From Rhizobium sp. FKY42 (GTDB lineage Bacteria > Pseudomonadota > Alphaproteobacteria > Rhizobiales > Rhizobiaceae): a stretch of 64,000 nt of DNA. The translations under genes were made by a program, and so were the position numbers. This document shows, in pieces, positions 56,214 through 64,000 of this stretch; position 1 is the first letter of the stretch, and the number at the start of each line of letters is the position of its first letter. Location: contig NZ_STGA01000009.1 of NCBI RefSeq assembly GCF_005222835.1, forward strand, positions 1 through 64,000, read 5' to 3'. Below the pieces are notes generated by a model that had not been told where the DNA came from, ran no database searches, and was given only the letters and a program-made list of their open reading frames with translations.

Positions 56214-56855
56214 ATGAGTTTTTCCAGTATTGAAGAAGCGGTCGCCGCAATCGAAAGCGGCAAGATGATTATCGTGGTCGACGATCATAGCCGCGAGAAT
56301 GAAGGCGACATCATCGTCGCTGCTGATTCCACCACATCCGAACACATCGTTTTTATGATGAACAAGGCGCGCGGCCTCGTTTGTATCGCGATGGAGGGCG
56401 AGCGTATCGATCAACTCGAGCTCCCCTTGATGGTGCCGAATAACACTGAGCTTCATAAAACGGCGTTCACCGTATCTGTCGACTATCTGCCGGGAACGAC
56501 GACCGGCATCTCCGCAGCCGATCGTGCAGCCACAGTGCGCGCACTTGTGGATCCCAAATCGAAGCCGGAGGAGTTTGCACGTCCAGGTCACATGTTCCCG
56601 CTTCGCGCCAAGCAGGGTGGCGTACGCGTTCGTCCCGGCCATACCGAGGCGGCGGTCGAACTGTGCAAACTGGCAGGTCGCTTTCCGGCCGGCGTCATTT
56701 GCGAGGTGGCGAAGGATGACGGCACGATGGCCCGCCTGCCCGATCTGCTGATCTTCGCGAAGGAACATGGTCTGCCATTGATCGCGATCGAGGATTTGAT
56801 CACATACCTCAACGAAAGAGATGCGGCGAAGACCAAGACATCCGTCGCGGCCTGA
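56214..56855 (+). CDS. ribB: 3,4-dihydroxy-2-butanone 4-phosphate synthase
   Basis: A 213-residue RibB. VDDHSRENEGDII near 24-36 holds the acidic metal-binding residues, and GHMFPLRAKQGGVRVRPGHTEA near 129-150 is the family substrate-binding segment. It makes the four-carbon unit of riboflavin from ribulose 5-phosphate. The protein is monofunctional: no GTP cyclohydrolase II domain follows, unlike RibBA. The start at 56214 leaves a leader of about 130 bases after the FMN riboswitch. A terminator follows at 56863. Confidence 0.95.
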   Translation: MSFSSIEEAVAAIESGKMIIVVDDHSRENEGDIIVAADSTTSEHIVFMMNKARGLVCIAMEGERIDQLELPLMVPNNTELHKTAFTVSVDYLPGTTTGISAADRAATVRALVDPKSKPEEFARPGHMFPLRAKQGGVRVRPGHTEAAVELCKLAGRFPAGVICEVAKDDGTMARLPDLLIFAKEHGLPLIAIEDLITYLNERDAAKTKTSVAA

Positions 56856-56862
56856 AATAGAA

Positions 56863-56894
56863 GGATCTGACCATCCTGGTCGATGGTCAGATCC
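56863..56894. terminator. bidirectional terminator between ribB and the kinase gene
   Basis: GGATCTGACCATC and GATGGTCAGATCC form a perfect 13-bp stem with a six-base loop. GTTCTGTT follows on the plus strand. It lies seven bases past the ribB stop codon and next to the end of the convergent kinase gene. Confidence 0.75.
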
Positions 56895-56900
56895 GTTCTG

Positions 56901-58997
56901 TTATCCAACTGGAAAACGAAGCTCGACTGTCGTCCCCTCGTTCAACGTCGAGGCTATGTTTGCTTCCCCGCCGCTCTGGCGAACGAAACCGTAGACGACG
57001 GCAAGCCCTAACCCGGCGCCGCCATCGTTGCCTCTTGTGGTAAAGTACGGCTCGAATGCCCTGTCGATGGCTTCAGCACTCATTCCAAGCCCCGTGTCCT
57101 GAACCGATACGACGAGTGTCGCTGTCTGCACCCGCGCGCATACGCTAATCTCTCCGCCATCGGGCATCGCAGCCGCCGAATTCAGACAGAGGTTGAGGAT
57201 GGACTGCTCAAAGAGCGCGGCATCGAGAGCCACAGGCGGCAGCGGCTCTTCAAGCTGCAACGAAACGCGGCTACGGCTGCCCACGGCAATTTCCAGCACG
57301 TCCATCATGCCTTTCAGCACTGCGCCGATATCGATCAGCACCGGATTGATCGGCTGCTGACTACCGATCGACAACATGCTGCTGGCAAGCGAGCTACCGC
57401 GATCGGCGGCCTTGCGGATGCGGTTGATGTGCCGTCTCTGGCGCTCGTTGAAGCCGGCTTCACGCTCCAGAAGACCCAGGCTACCCGTTATGATGCCGAT
57501 CATGTTGCCGACTTCATGGCTCAACTGGTGGGTCATGCGCATGAAGCCATCCAGTCGCTGCGCCTTGGCGGCTTCCGTCTCCTGACGGTCCAGCGCGGTG
57601 ACATCGCGAGCCAGCAGCACTATACCACCATCCGGCTGGCGCGACAGCGCCACTTCGATGACGCGCTGGTCAGGCGTGCGCTGGCGCACCACGAAACGCT
57701 CGGTCAGCGCACCCGCATCCCCATGGGTTGGCAGAAGCGATGGGTCGATCTCCGGAATCGTTTCCACAAACCGGCGCAGCGGGTACTTGCGCGAAGACCC
57801 GGTGCGCCCGACGAGTTCAATCACCCGGCGGTTCATGGTAATGGGCCTGCCAACCGGGTCAAAGAGGGCGATCCCCTCATTCATGGATCTGAAGGTAGAG
57901 CGGATTGTGCGCGCCGCAGCCTCCGCGGTTCTACGAAGGCGCGAGACACGATCCACACTTTCCTTGAAGGCGCGGAAAGCATCGGAAAGATGTACCAGTT
58001 CGGTTTCGCTACCGGTATAGGCGGGCAGGCCGACATTCTGCTCCCCCTTCGCCAGCGCATTCATTCCGTTGGAAAGCGCAACGATACCGCGTGAAACGCG
58101 CATGACCGAGCGGATCGAGATTGTCGCCAATATCAGCACCAGCAGCGAGGCCAGTGCCACCATGACCAGAAGACGGCTGAGCGCGTTGGAGGCGGATGTC
58201 AGCCCCTCGTTCAGCCCCTTGGCCACGGCTTCCGTCTGCATTTCCGTTGCGTGCGACAAGTCGCGGGAGACGGAATGGAGCCGCGCGACAGCGCCCCGGA
58301 TCGAGAACATTTCCAGCAGATATTCCGTTTGCGCCTGGAATACCCGCTCGTAGGGCTGAAGCTCTGCCAATGGCAGGCTTGGACCGGCATCGACAAGACT
58401 TTTGAACAGCGCTGTCTCCGAGACGTAGCGGCGCTTCAGCTCACCGAGTTGGAACAGGCTGTCGGAATTGGAAGCAGATTGGACGATTGTGTTCAGCCGC
58501 CGCCGCAGTTCGAGATCGGCAATATTGCGACCCGTCGCAATCTCACCAAGCGCCGCCGCCGCATCAGCCTTGCGGGCCTGCGCGGCCTCTGCATCCGCAG
58601 CAAGGGCCAGTGTCTGGGTGCGAATCTCCTGCAAGAGGTCTCGAATATGCCGATTGGAAAAACCCCGGATGAAATCGTCATCCTTCTGCGGCTCCATGGC
58701 CTGCAACAGCCCATCAACCTGCGCGACGACTGCCCGGCTTTCGCTGGAAACCCGATAGGGGGACGTCGCGTTCATCAGAAACGGCGCACTCGACACCAGA
58801 TCAGACACCTGCCGTGAGACCAGCGAGGCTCTGGCGAGGCTGGAAAAGGCCTGGAGACTGTAGGTCGCCATTTCTGTACGCGCCTTTTGCAAGCCGTAAA
58901 TGGCCACCGCAGACAGCACCACCACCGATGCACAGATGAAGGCGATGGCAAAGGGCAGACGAAAGGCGATCGAGGATAGGAAGAGCCGGTTGATCAA
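56901..58997 (-). CDS. membrane histidine kinase with a large sensor domain
   Basis: A 698-residue sensor kinase. A first membrane segment (about 12-35) and a second near 283-303 enclose a periplasmic region of some 250 residues rich in helices, as in TorS and PgtB-type sensors. A HAMP linker, a PAS-like stretch, the HisKA site His494 in HQLSHEVGNM and the HATPase (LNLCLNSAAAMPDGG, then GAGLGLAVVYG) follow. The start is TTG, overlapping the regulator stop by TTGA. Large periplasmic domains of this type often read a liganded binding protein, and two paralogous binding proteins are encoded divergently. It is inferred to switch on the phosphate-sugar-like importer. Confidence 0.88.
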   Translation of the reverse strand: MINRLFLSSIAFRLPFAIAFICASVVVLSAVAIYGLQKARTEMATYSLQAFSSLARASLVSRQVSDLVSSAPFLMNATSPYRVSSESRAVVAQVDGLLQAMEPQKDDDFIRGFSNRHIRDLLQEIRTQTLALAADAEAAQARKADAAAALGEIATGRNIADLELRRRLNTIVQSASNSDSLFQLGELKRRYVSETALFKSLVDAGPSLPLAELQPYERVFQAQTEYLLEMFSIRGAVARLHSVSRDLSHATEMQTEAVAKGLNEGLTSASNALSRLLVMVALASLLVLILATISIRSVMRVSRGIVALSNGMNALAKGEQNVGLPAYTGSETELVHLSDAFRAFKESVDRVSRLRRTAEAAARTIRSTFRSMNEGIALFDPVGRPITMNRRVIELVGRTGSSRKYPLRRFVETIPEIDPSLLPTHGDAGALTERFVVRQRTPDQRVIEVALSRQPDGGIVLLARDVTALDRQETEAAKAQRLDGFMRMTHQLSHEVGNMIGIITGSLGLLEREAGFNERQRRHINRIRKAADRGSSLASSMLSIGSQQPINPVLIDIGAVLKGMMDVLEIAVGSRSRVSLQLEEPLPPVALDAALFEQSILNLCLNSAAAMPDGGEISVCARVQTATLVVSVQDTGLGMSAEAIDRAFEPYFTTRGNDGGAGLGLAVVYGFVRQSGGEANIASTLNEGTTVELRFPVG

Positions 58998-59734
58998 GGC
59001 GCTAACTCACCGTCATCGGTGTGCAGCACATAACCCTTCCCGCGCCGTGTCTTGATGTGGAGCGGCAGATCGGGATTGCGCTCGATCTTTCGCCGCAGCC
59101 GAAGCACCAGTACATCCACGTTTCGGTCGATGAAGCGGTCTGTCTCGGCCCCGAGCCGATCCAGAATATGGGCGCGGCTGACAGGCTGATTGGGCGTCTC
59201 GGCAAGAATTTCGAGAAGCGCGAATTCTGCGGCGGTCAGCGTCTTGCTGCGGTCGCTCATGCACACGGCCCGCCGCGCCGCGAGGTCAATAAGCCAGTCG
59301 CCAAGCCGGAGAGACGGGTTGCCGTGATCGCGCTCCGCTTCCTTTTCCGCCTTGAGCGAGGGAATGGTGCGGCGAAGCACGGCCTTGATGCGCGCCGTCA
59401 GTTCGATGGGCTCGAACGGTTTGACCACATAATCGTCGGCCGCCGTTTCAAGGCCAAGCACGCGATCTGTCGCGCTTCCGGCAGCCGTTACCATCACGAT
59501 GCCCACATTCATCTGGGCGCGAACCCGCTGCGCAAAGGCACGGCCGGAGATGCCGGGCAGATTATGATCGACCAGAATGAGGTGCACCGGCTCCGCAGTC
59601 AGAAGATCCATGGCAAGTTCTGCGGAAGCGGCCAGACGAGGCTCCCAGCCTTCCGCCTCCACCAGATCGGAAATAAGCTCCGCCATATCCGGATCGTCCT
59701 CGACGATCAGAATCTTTATCTTCTCAATCAGCAC
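58994..59734 (-). CDS. OmpR-family response regulator
   Basis: A 246-residue regulator. The receiver has ED at 12-13, the phospho-acceptor Asp56 in LVDHNLPG and Lys in YVVKPFEP near 105. The winged-helix C-terminus shows LTAAEFALLEILAETPNQPVSR and RRGKGYVL. The start is GTG with GGGGAGGACTACAGC ahead. It is cotranscribed with the kinase and divergent from the binding-protein genes; direct repeats at 59813-59837 are a plausible target. Confidence 0.92.
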   Translation of the reverse strand: MLIEKIKILIVEDDPDMAELISDLVEAEGWEPRLAASAELAMDLLTAEPVHLILVDHNLPGISGRAFAQRVRAQMNVGIVMVTAAGSATDRVLGLETAADDYVVKPFEPIELTARIKAVLRRTIPSLKAEKEAERDHGNPSLRLGDWLIDLAARRAVCMSDRSKTLTAAEFALLEILAETPNQPVSRAHILDRLGAETDRFIDRNVDVLVLRLRRKIERNPDLPLHIKTRRGKGYVLHTDDGELAP

Positions 59735-59801
59735 GCTGTAGTCCTCCCCGCCATGATATTAAGGGGCTTACCGGAAATGATCAAAGGCTGGCTGATGACC
59801 A

Positions 59802-59841
59802 GACATGTCACTTTTGTAATATTTGTAAGGTTTGACATGTC
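59802..59841. promoter_or_regulatory. repeats in the divergent regulator/binding-protein gap
   Basis: GACATGTC occurs twice (59802-59809 and 59834-59841), 32 bases apart. Between them TTTGTAA repeats at 59813 and 59822, and TTTGACA at 59831, so three near-copies fall at a 9-base period. This suits a tandem site for the OmpR-type regulator. A further palindrome, ATGTTCGGAACAT, lies at 59905-59917. Confidence 0.45.
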
Positions 59842-59950
59842 GTTCGGCAGCGCAGTGAAAAATCAGTAACCATTCCGGGGATTGTGAATTCCGTCTCCTG
59901 TGCGATGTTCGGAACATACGGAACGGGGAGGTTCCGGCGGGGAGGACAAC

Positions 59951-60973
59951 GTGTTCAGAGTGGGCGCAATTGCGCTGGGGCTGGTGACTACACTGGCTTT
60001 CGGCTCGCAAGCAAGATCAGAGCCGCTCAACATCCTTTGCGGGGTGGATGAGGCCTGGTGCGTGACCATGAAGCGGGCCTTCGAGCGCCATAGCGGCCTG
60101 ACCGTTTCCATGCTGCGTAAAAGCACCGGTGAAATCCTCGATCAGATCCGCCTGGAAAAGAACAATCCGAGCGTCGATGTCTGGTGGGGCGGCACCGGCG
60201 ATACGCATCTGCAAGCGGCATCGGAAAACCTGCTGGAAGCCTACACCTCGAAACACGAAACCGATGTACTCCCCTGGGCACAGAACTTCTTCGATATGTC
60301 TGGAGGACGCGCGGCCGGAATCTATGCCGGTGCTCTAGGCTTTGCTTACAATTCGGAGCTTCTCAAGAAATCCAATCTTACAGCGCCTAACTGCTGGAAA
60401 GACCTGACCAGCGAAGCCTATCGCGGCAGGATCCAGTCCGGCAATCCAAATTCGTCAGGAACCGCCTTCACAACGCTTGCAACGCTGATCCAGCTTTTCG
60501 GGGAAGATGAAGCCTTTTCTTACATGAAGGCGCTGGACCGCAACATCGTGGACTATACCAAGGCAGGTTCTGCACCGGTCAAGGCGGCGGCCCGGGGAGA
60601 AACGCTGATCGGCATATCCTTCATGCACGACGCCGTGACCCAAAAGGAAGCGGGTGCGCCACTCGTGATTGTCGCCCCTTGCGAAGGGACAGGCTATGAA
60701 ATCGGCGCAGTCAGCATCGTGCTGGGCACGAAGAACCGCGATCTGGCCAGGCGCTTCGTCGACTTCGCTTTAAGCCCAGAGGGACAGGCAACCGGGGCGC
60801 AGGCAGACCAGAACCAGGTGCCCTCGAACTCGAAAGCATCGCTTCCGCCCGGAGCGCCGGATATCTCGTTGATCAAGATGGTGGATTACGATTTCGCCAC
60901 CTTTGGCTCCCCGGAAGAGCGAAGCAGGCTGCTTGCCCGCTTCGATACGGAGATCCACCCGCCTACCCAGTAA
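59951..60973 (+). CDS. periplasmic binding protein, paralogue 1 (possible sensor partner)
   Basis: A 340-residue type 2 binding protein of the iron(III)/sugar-phosphate (AfuA, PgtC) group. The GTG start at 59951 has GGAGGACAAC ahead; the signal peptide ends near residue 24 (GSQARSE). LNILCGVDEAWC, DVWWGGTGDTHLQAASENL, NPNSSGTAF and SAPVKAAARGET are shared with the next gene, so the two arose by tandem duplication. Being first after the divergent kinase-regulator pair, it may be the periplasmic ligand sensor for the kinase rather than a transporter subunit. That split of roles is inferred. Confidence 0.85.
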   Translation: MFRVGAIALGLVTTLAFGSQARSEPLNILCGVDEAWCVTMKRAFERHSGLTVSMLRKSTGEILDQIRLEKNNPSVDVWWGGTGDTHLQAASENLLEAYTSKHETDVLPWAQNFFDMSGGRAAGIYAGALGFAYNSELLKKSNLTAPNCWKDLTSEAYRGRIQSGNPNSSGTAFTTLATLIQLFGEDEAFSYMKALDRNIVDYTKAGSAPVKAAARGETLIGISFMHDAVTQKEAGAPLVIVAPCEGTGYEIGAVSIVLGTKNRDLARRFVDFALSPEGQATGAQADQNQVPSNSKASLPPGAPDISLIKMVDYDFATFGSPEERSRLLARFDTEIHPPTQ

Positions 60974-60977
60974 CCTT

Positions 60978-61036
60978 GCAAGGCTTTTCTATCACCTCGG
61001 CAGCCCCCATCAGCCAGCCGACCGGCGAAGCCTTGC
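60978..61036 (+). other. long-spaced inverted repeat between the two paralogues
   Basis: GCAAGGCTT (60978-60986) and AAGCCTTGC (61028-61036) form a perfect 9-bp inverted repeat 41 bases apart in the 104-base gap between the duplicate binding-protein genes. It might be an RNA stem or a trace of the duplication. Confidence 0.25.
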
Positions 61037-61077
61037 CTGGAGTTTTCGACCAGACGCTTAAAACAGGAGGAGACCTT

Positions 61078-62103
61078 ATGCGCCTGACACTTCTTTCCAC
61101 CCTGCTCTTTGCAGGCACGGCACTTAGCGCCATTCCCGCTCACGCAGCGGGCGAATTGAACCTGATCTGCGCCGCCGACGTCGTTATCTGCGAACAGATG
61201 AAGGGCGACTTCGAAAAGGCGCATGACATCAAGGTCAACATGGTACGCATGTCATCCGGCGAAGCCTATGCCAAGATCCGCGCTGAAGCCCGCAACCCGA
61301 AGACCGACCTCTGGTGGGCAGGCACCGGTGACCCCCATCTCCAGGCAGCGTCTGAAAACCTGACGCAGGAATACAAGTCGCCAATGCTCGATCAGTTGAC
61401 GGACTGGGCAAAGAGCCAGGCTGAGAGCGCTGGCTACAAGACGGTCGGCGTTTATGCCGGCGCTCTGGGCTGGGGTTACAACACGGAAATCTTCAAGACC
61501 AAGGGCTACAAGGAGCCGAAGTGCTGGGCAGATCTTCTGGCACCGGAACTGAAGGGCGAAATCCAGATCGCCAACCCCAATTCGTCCGGCACCGCTTACA
61601 CAGCGCTTGCCTCTCTCGTGCAGATCATGGGTGAAGACAAGGCTTTCGACTATCTGAAGAAGCTGAACACCAATATCTCGCAGTACACCAAGTCCGGCTC
61701 TGCGCCCGTTAAGGCGGCGGCGCGCGGTGAAACGGCGCTCGGCATCGTCTTCATGCATGACGCTGTGGCACAGACCGCAGAAGGGTTCCCCGTCAAGTCC
61801 GTCGCGCCCTGTGAAGGCACTGGCTACGAAATCGGCTCCATGTCGATCGTCAAGGGTGCGAAGAACATGGAAAATGCCAAGATCTGGTATGACTGGTCTC
61901 TAAAGCCGGAAGTCCAGTCGCGCATGAAGGATGCCAAGTCGTTCCAGCTACCATCCAACAAGAAGGCCGAGATTCCGAAGGAAGCTCCGCGTTTCGAGGA
62001 TATCAAGCTGATCAACTACGACTTCAAGACCTATGGCGAACCTGCCAAGCGCAAGGCGCTGCTGGAACGGTGGGACAAGGAAGTCGGCGCAGTTGCCAAC
62101 TAA
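61078..62103 (+). CDS. periplasmic binding protein, paralogue 2 (transporter subunit)
   Basis: A 341-residue paralogue of the preceding protein. The signal peptide ends near residue 23 (IPAHAAG). LNLICAADVVIC, DLWWAGTGDPHLQAASENL, NPNSSGTAYTALA, SAPVKAAARGETALG and CEGTGYEIG repeat the features of paralogue 1. AGGAGGAGACCTT fixes the start. It is followed by a hairpin and then the permease gene, so this copy is the likely transport partner. In this family the cargo is ferric iron or a sugar phosphate such as glucose 6-phosphate; the lack of a Tyr-rich iron site cannot be judged by eye. Confidence 0.88.
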   Translation: MRLTLLSTLLFAGTALSAIPAHAAGELNLICAADVVICEQMKGDFEKAHDIKVNMVRMSSGEAYAKIRAEARNPKTDLWWAGTGDPHLQAASENLTQEYKSPMLDQLTDWAKSQAESAGYKTVGVYAGALGWGYNTEIFKTKGYKEPKCWADLLAPELKGEIQIANPNSSGTAYTALASLVQIMGEDKAFDYLKKLNTNISQYTKSGSAPVKAAARGETALGIVFMHDAVAQTAEGFPVKSVAPCEGTGYEIGSMSIVKGAKNMENAKIWYDWSLKPEVQSRMKDAKSFQLPSNKKAEIPKEAPRFEDIKLINYDFKTYGEPAKRKALLERWDKEVGAVAN

Positions 62104-62118
62104 TCCGATGAAGTAAGA

Positions 62119-62148
62119 CTGGCGGTGCACGAGACCGTGCGCCGGCAG
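62119..62148 (+). other. hairpin between paralogue 2 and the permease gene
   Basis: CTGGCGGTGCACG and CGTGCGCCGGCAG form a 13-bp stem (one mismatch, one G-U) with loop AGAC, 15 bases past the stop codon. CCTCTTCTTTCC follows, so it may be a partial terminator. Confidence 0.5.
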
Positions 62149-62191
62149 CCTCTTCTTTCCTACAAAGACATCCCAAAACAAGAGGTTGACC

Positions 62192-64000
62192 ATGAGACAT
62201 GGCAATCGCAGGCTGGATATTGTTCTGGCTCTGGGGGCAGCGGCGCTGACGCTTGTCCCATGGTACCGCATCGATGGCGGCTTCTTCGGCCTTAGCTGGC
62301 TCTCTTCTTTTCCCATGTCGAAGGGCAGTGCACCGGGCCTCATACAAATCGCTTCCTTCGGGCGCTTCTGGCTTCTGGGCGCCGTCGTGTTCATGGCGCT
62401 CGCTGGCTTTGCGCGCATGATCAAGGATCCGGCCAAGCGGGGCGCAGTGCTGGTCGGAGCGGGTAGCCTCGGACTTGCCTTCTTGACCTTGCAGGGGTTG
62501 GCGATCGGCTTTTCCGGCTTCACATGGTCGATCAGCGAGCGATTGTTCGGAACACTTGCCGATGGGCAACCTTCCATGGGGGCAGGCGCCGTTCTGCTGG
62601 CATTCGTCTTTGTCCTGACGCTGTCTTTCGGTCTGGCGGAACGCGGCTTCATGAAGGGCGATGCCTTCATCGTTTCGTGTATCACCTCCCTCATCTTCCT
62701 TGTCGGTGTCTTCGTTTTCTATCCCATCGGCAGCATGATGGTGGCAGCGCTTCAGGATTTTGATGGCTCGTTCAATCCTGACGGCTTCATCAAGAACATG
62801 CGCGACCCCGGCATCTGGAGCCTCGAATGCCTTGTGGGCGGTGCACGCTGCGGCGTTGCCTGGCGTACACTTTTCCTCGCGATCATGACGGCGACCGGCT
62901 CGACCATTCTTGGCCTTGCCTTTGCTCTGGTTGCAACACGCACGCGCTTTCCGTTCAAGAAGGGTCTGCGGCTGCTGACCGTTCTGCCGATCATCACGCC
63001 GCCCTTCGTCATCGGTCTTGCGTTGACGCTGCTCTTCGGTCGCGCCGGTGTCGTGACGGAAACCCTGTCGCATTGGTTCGGCATAGAACCGGGTCGCTGG
63101 CTCTACGGCATGACCGGCATCTGGATCGCACAGGTGCTTTCCTTCACGCCTATCTCCTTCCTCGTGCTGATCGGCGTTGTCGAAGGCGTCAGCCCCTCCA
63201 TGGAAGAAGCATCGCAGACGCTTCGCGCAGATCGCTGGCGCACCTTCTGGAAGGTGTCGCTGCCGCTGATGAAACCCGGCCTCGCCAATGCCTTCCTCAT
63301 CGGTTTCATTGAAAGCATGGCCGATTTCGGCAACCCGCTGGTGCTTGGCGGAAGCCACGGCGTTCTCTCGACCGAAATCTTTTTCGCTGTCGTCGGTTCG
63401 CAGAATGACCCGTCTCGTGCCGCCGTGCTCGCCGTCGTACTGCTTTGCTTCACGCTCAGCGCCTTCCTGGCACAGCGCTTCTGGCTGGCTGGCAAGAACT
63501 TCGCGACCGTCACCGGCAAGGGCGACAGCGGTGCGCATATCGCGCTTCCCCGCTCGCTCTCCATCGGCGTGCATGCCATCGTCATTCCATGGATGATCTT
63601 CACCGTCGTCGTCTACGGCATGATCCTCGTCGGCGGCTTCGTGAAGACCTGGGGCCTTGATAACACGCTGACCATCGATCACTACGTCCGCGCCTTCTCG
63701 GTGGGCATTCACAACGGCCAGATTGCCTGGACTGGTGTGGCTTGGAATTCCTTCTGGACGACGATGGAAATTGCCCTGATCTCGGCACCGCTGACGGCTG
63801 CCGTTGGCCTGCTGACCGCCTACATCATCGTCCGCCAGAAATTTGCCGGTCGCAACCTGTTCGAATTCGCCCTGATGATGAGCTTTGCCATTCCCGGCAC
63901 GGTTATCGGCGTCAGCTACATTATGGCCTTCAATCTGCCGCCGCTGGAAATGACGGGCTCCGCCCTCATCCTCATCGCCTGCTTCGTTTTCCGCAACATG
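62192..64000 (+). CDS. fused two-domain ABC permease (AfuB-like), cut by the window end
   Basis: 603 residues are visible and no stop codon is reached. Twelve or more hydrophobic segments are present, with one family loop near residue 346 (VSPSMEEASQTLRADRWRTFWKVSLP in part) and a second permease half beginning near residue 450. This is the fused double permease of the iron(III)/sugar-phosphate family, for which about 690 residues is usual, so roughly 90 residues lie beyond the window. AGAGGTTGACC precedes the ATG. An ATPase gene is expected just to the right. With the kinase, regulator and binding proteins it forms one inducible importer. Confidence 0.87.
   Translation, partial: MRHGNRRLDIVLALGAAALTLVPWYRIDGGFFGLSWLSSFPMSKGSAPGLIQIASFGRFWLLGAVVFMALAGFARMIKDPAKRGAVLVGAGSLGLAFLTLQGLAIGFSGFTWSISERLFGTLADGQPSMGAGAVLLAFVFVLTLSFGLAERGFMKGDAFIVSCITSLIFLVGVFVFYPIGSMMVAALQDFDGSFNPDGFIKNMRDPGIWSLECLVGGARCGVAWRTLFLAIMTATGSTILGLAFALVATRTRFPFKKGLRLLTVLPIITPPFVIGLALTLLFGRAGVVTETLSHWFGIEPGRWLYGMTGIWIAQVLSFTPISFLVLIGVVEGVSPSMEEASQTLRADRWRTFWKVSLPLMKPGLANAFLIGFIESMADFGNPLVLGGSHGVLSTEIFFAVVGSQNDPSRAAVLAVVLLCFTLSAFLAQRFWLAGKNFATVTGKGDSGAHIALPRSLSIGVHAIVIPWMIFTVVVYGMILVGGFVKTWGLDNTLTIDHYVRAFSVGIHNGQIAWTGVAWNSFWTTMEIALISAPLTAAVGLLTAYIIVRQKFAGRNLFEFALMMSFAIPGTVIGVSYIMAFNLPPLEMTGSALILIACFVFRNM

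Noticed and set aside
62024..63712. 562-codon open frame on the minus strand
   Set aside because: It lies antisense to the fused ABC permease, which has clear family motifs and hydrophobic segments. The antisense product is charged and low-complexity, a by-product of GC-rich codon use.

Overview
The window looks like an accessory region of an alphaproteobacterium, most probably a Rhizobiaceae member (Agrobacterium/Rhizobium group). This is inferred from the GC-rich coding sequence, the density of ABC importers paired with LacI, GntR, MarR or LysR regulators, the katG-oxyR pair and the kdp operon. No tRNA, rRNA, CRISPR array, insertion sequence, phage gene or replication origin was found. ribB is the only core biosynthetic gene, so a chromid or megaplasmid-like segment is plausible but cannot be proven from here.

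Layout. 1-3.9 kb: a ribose-type sugar ABC importer (minus strand) behind a perfect LacI-type palindrome. 4-11.9 kb: a complete kdp potassium operon (minus) in the order small ORF, kdpF, A, B, C, D, E. 12-13.4 kb: a MATE exporter. 13.5-26.9 kb: a MarR-controlled aromatic-acid CoA pathway. It holds an aryl-CoA ligase, a fused FAD monooxygenase/old-yellow-enzyme reductase, two SDRs, a hotdog thioesterase, a Rid-family protein, a single-domain cupin, an FAH-family hydrolase and a five-gene Liv-type importer. Three copies of one palindrome sit at its promoters, which points to 2-aminobenzoate or a related acid entering through CoA thioesters. 26.9-29.9 kb: a D-malate/tartrate-type dehydrogenase, an orphan TctC-type binding protein and a GntR regulator around a perfect operator palindrome. 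29.9-33.2 kb: katG with divergent oxyR.

33.2-40.3 kb: a broken LacI gene, then an operon with an inositol-monophosphatase-family enzyme, a four-gene ABC importer, a LacI regulator and a cyclic-phosphodiesterase (2H) enzyme. Two identical-core operators precede it. This is the best candidate for an undescribed system: import of a cyclic or diester phosphate of a polyol or sugar, ring opening, then dephosphorylation. 40.3-53 kb: tetronate catabolism (minus): ltnD, otnK, otnC and otnI, then a GntR gene, denD, two SDRs and a CUT1-type importer, with a divergent LacI regulator. 53-55 kb: a class V aminotransferase with a divergent Lrp regulator. 55-56.9 kb: a von Willebrand (DUF1194) protein, then an FMN riboswitch and ribB. 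56.9-64 kb: a histidine kinase/response regulator pair divergent from two paralogous binding proteins and a long fused permease. The permease runs off the window end and resembles sugar-phosphate (Afu) or phosphoglycerate (Pgt) systems.

Most units are self-contained uptake-plus-catabolism cassettes with their own regulator. Four binding-protein genes are followed by strong RNA hairpins before the next gene of their operon, which probably sets a high ratio of binding protein to downstream product. No stretch longer than 300 bases lacks a gene except 55870-56213, which holds the FMN riboswitch leader.
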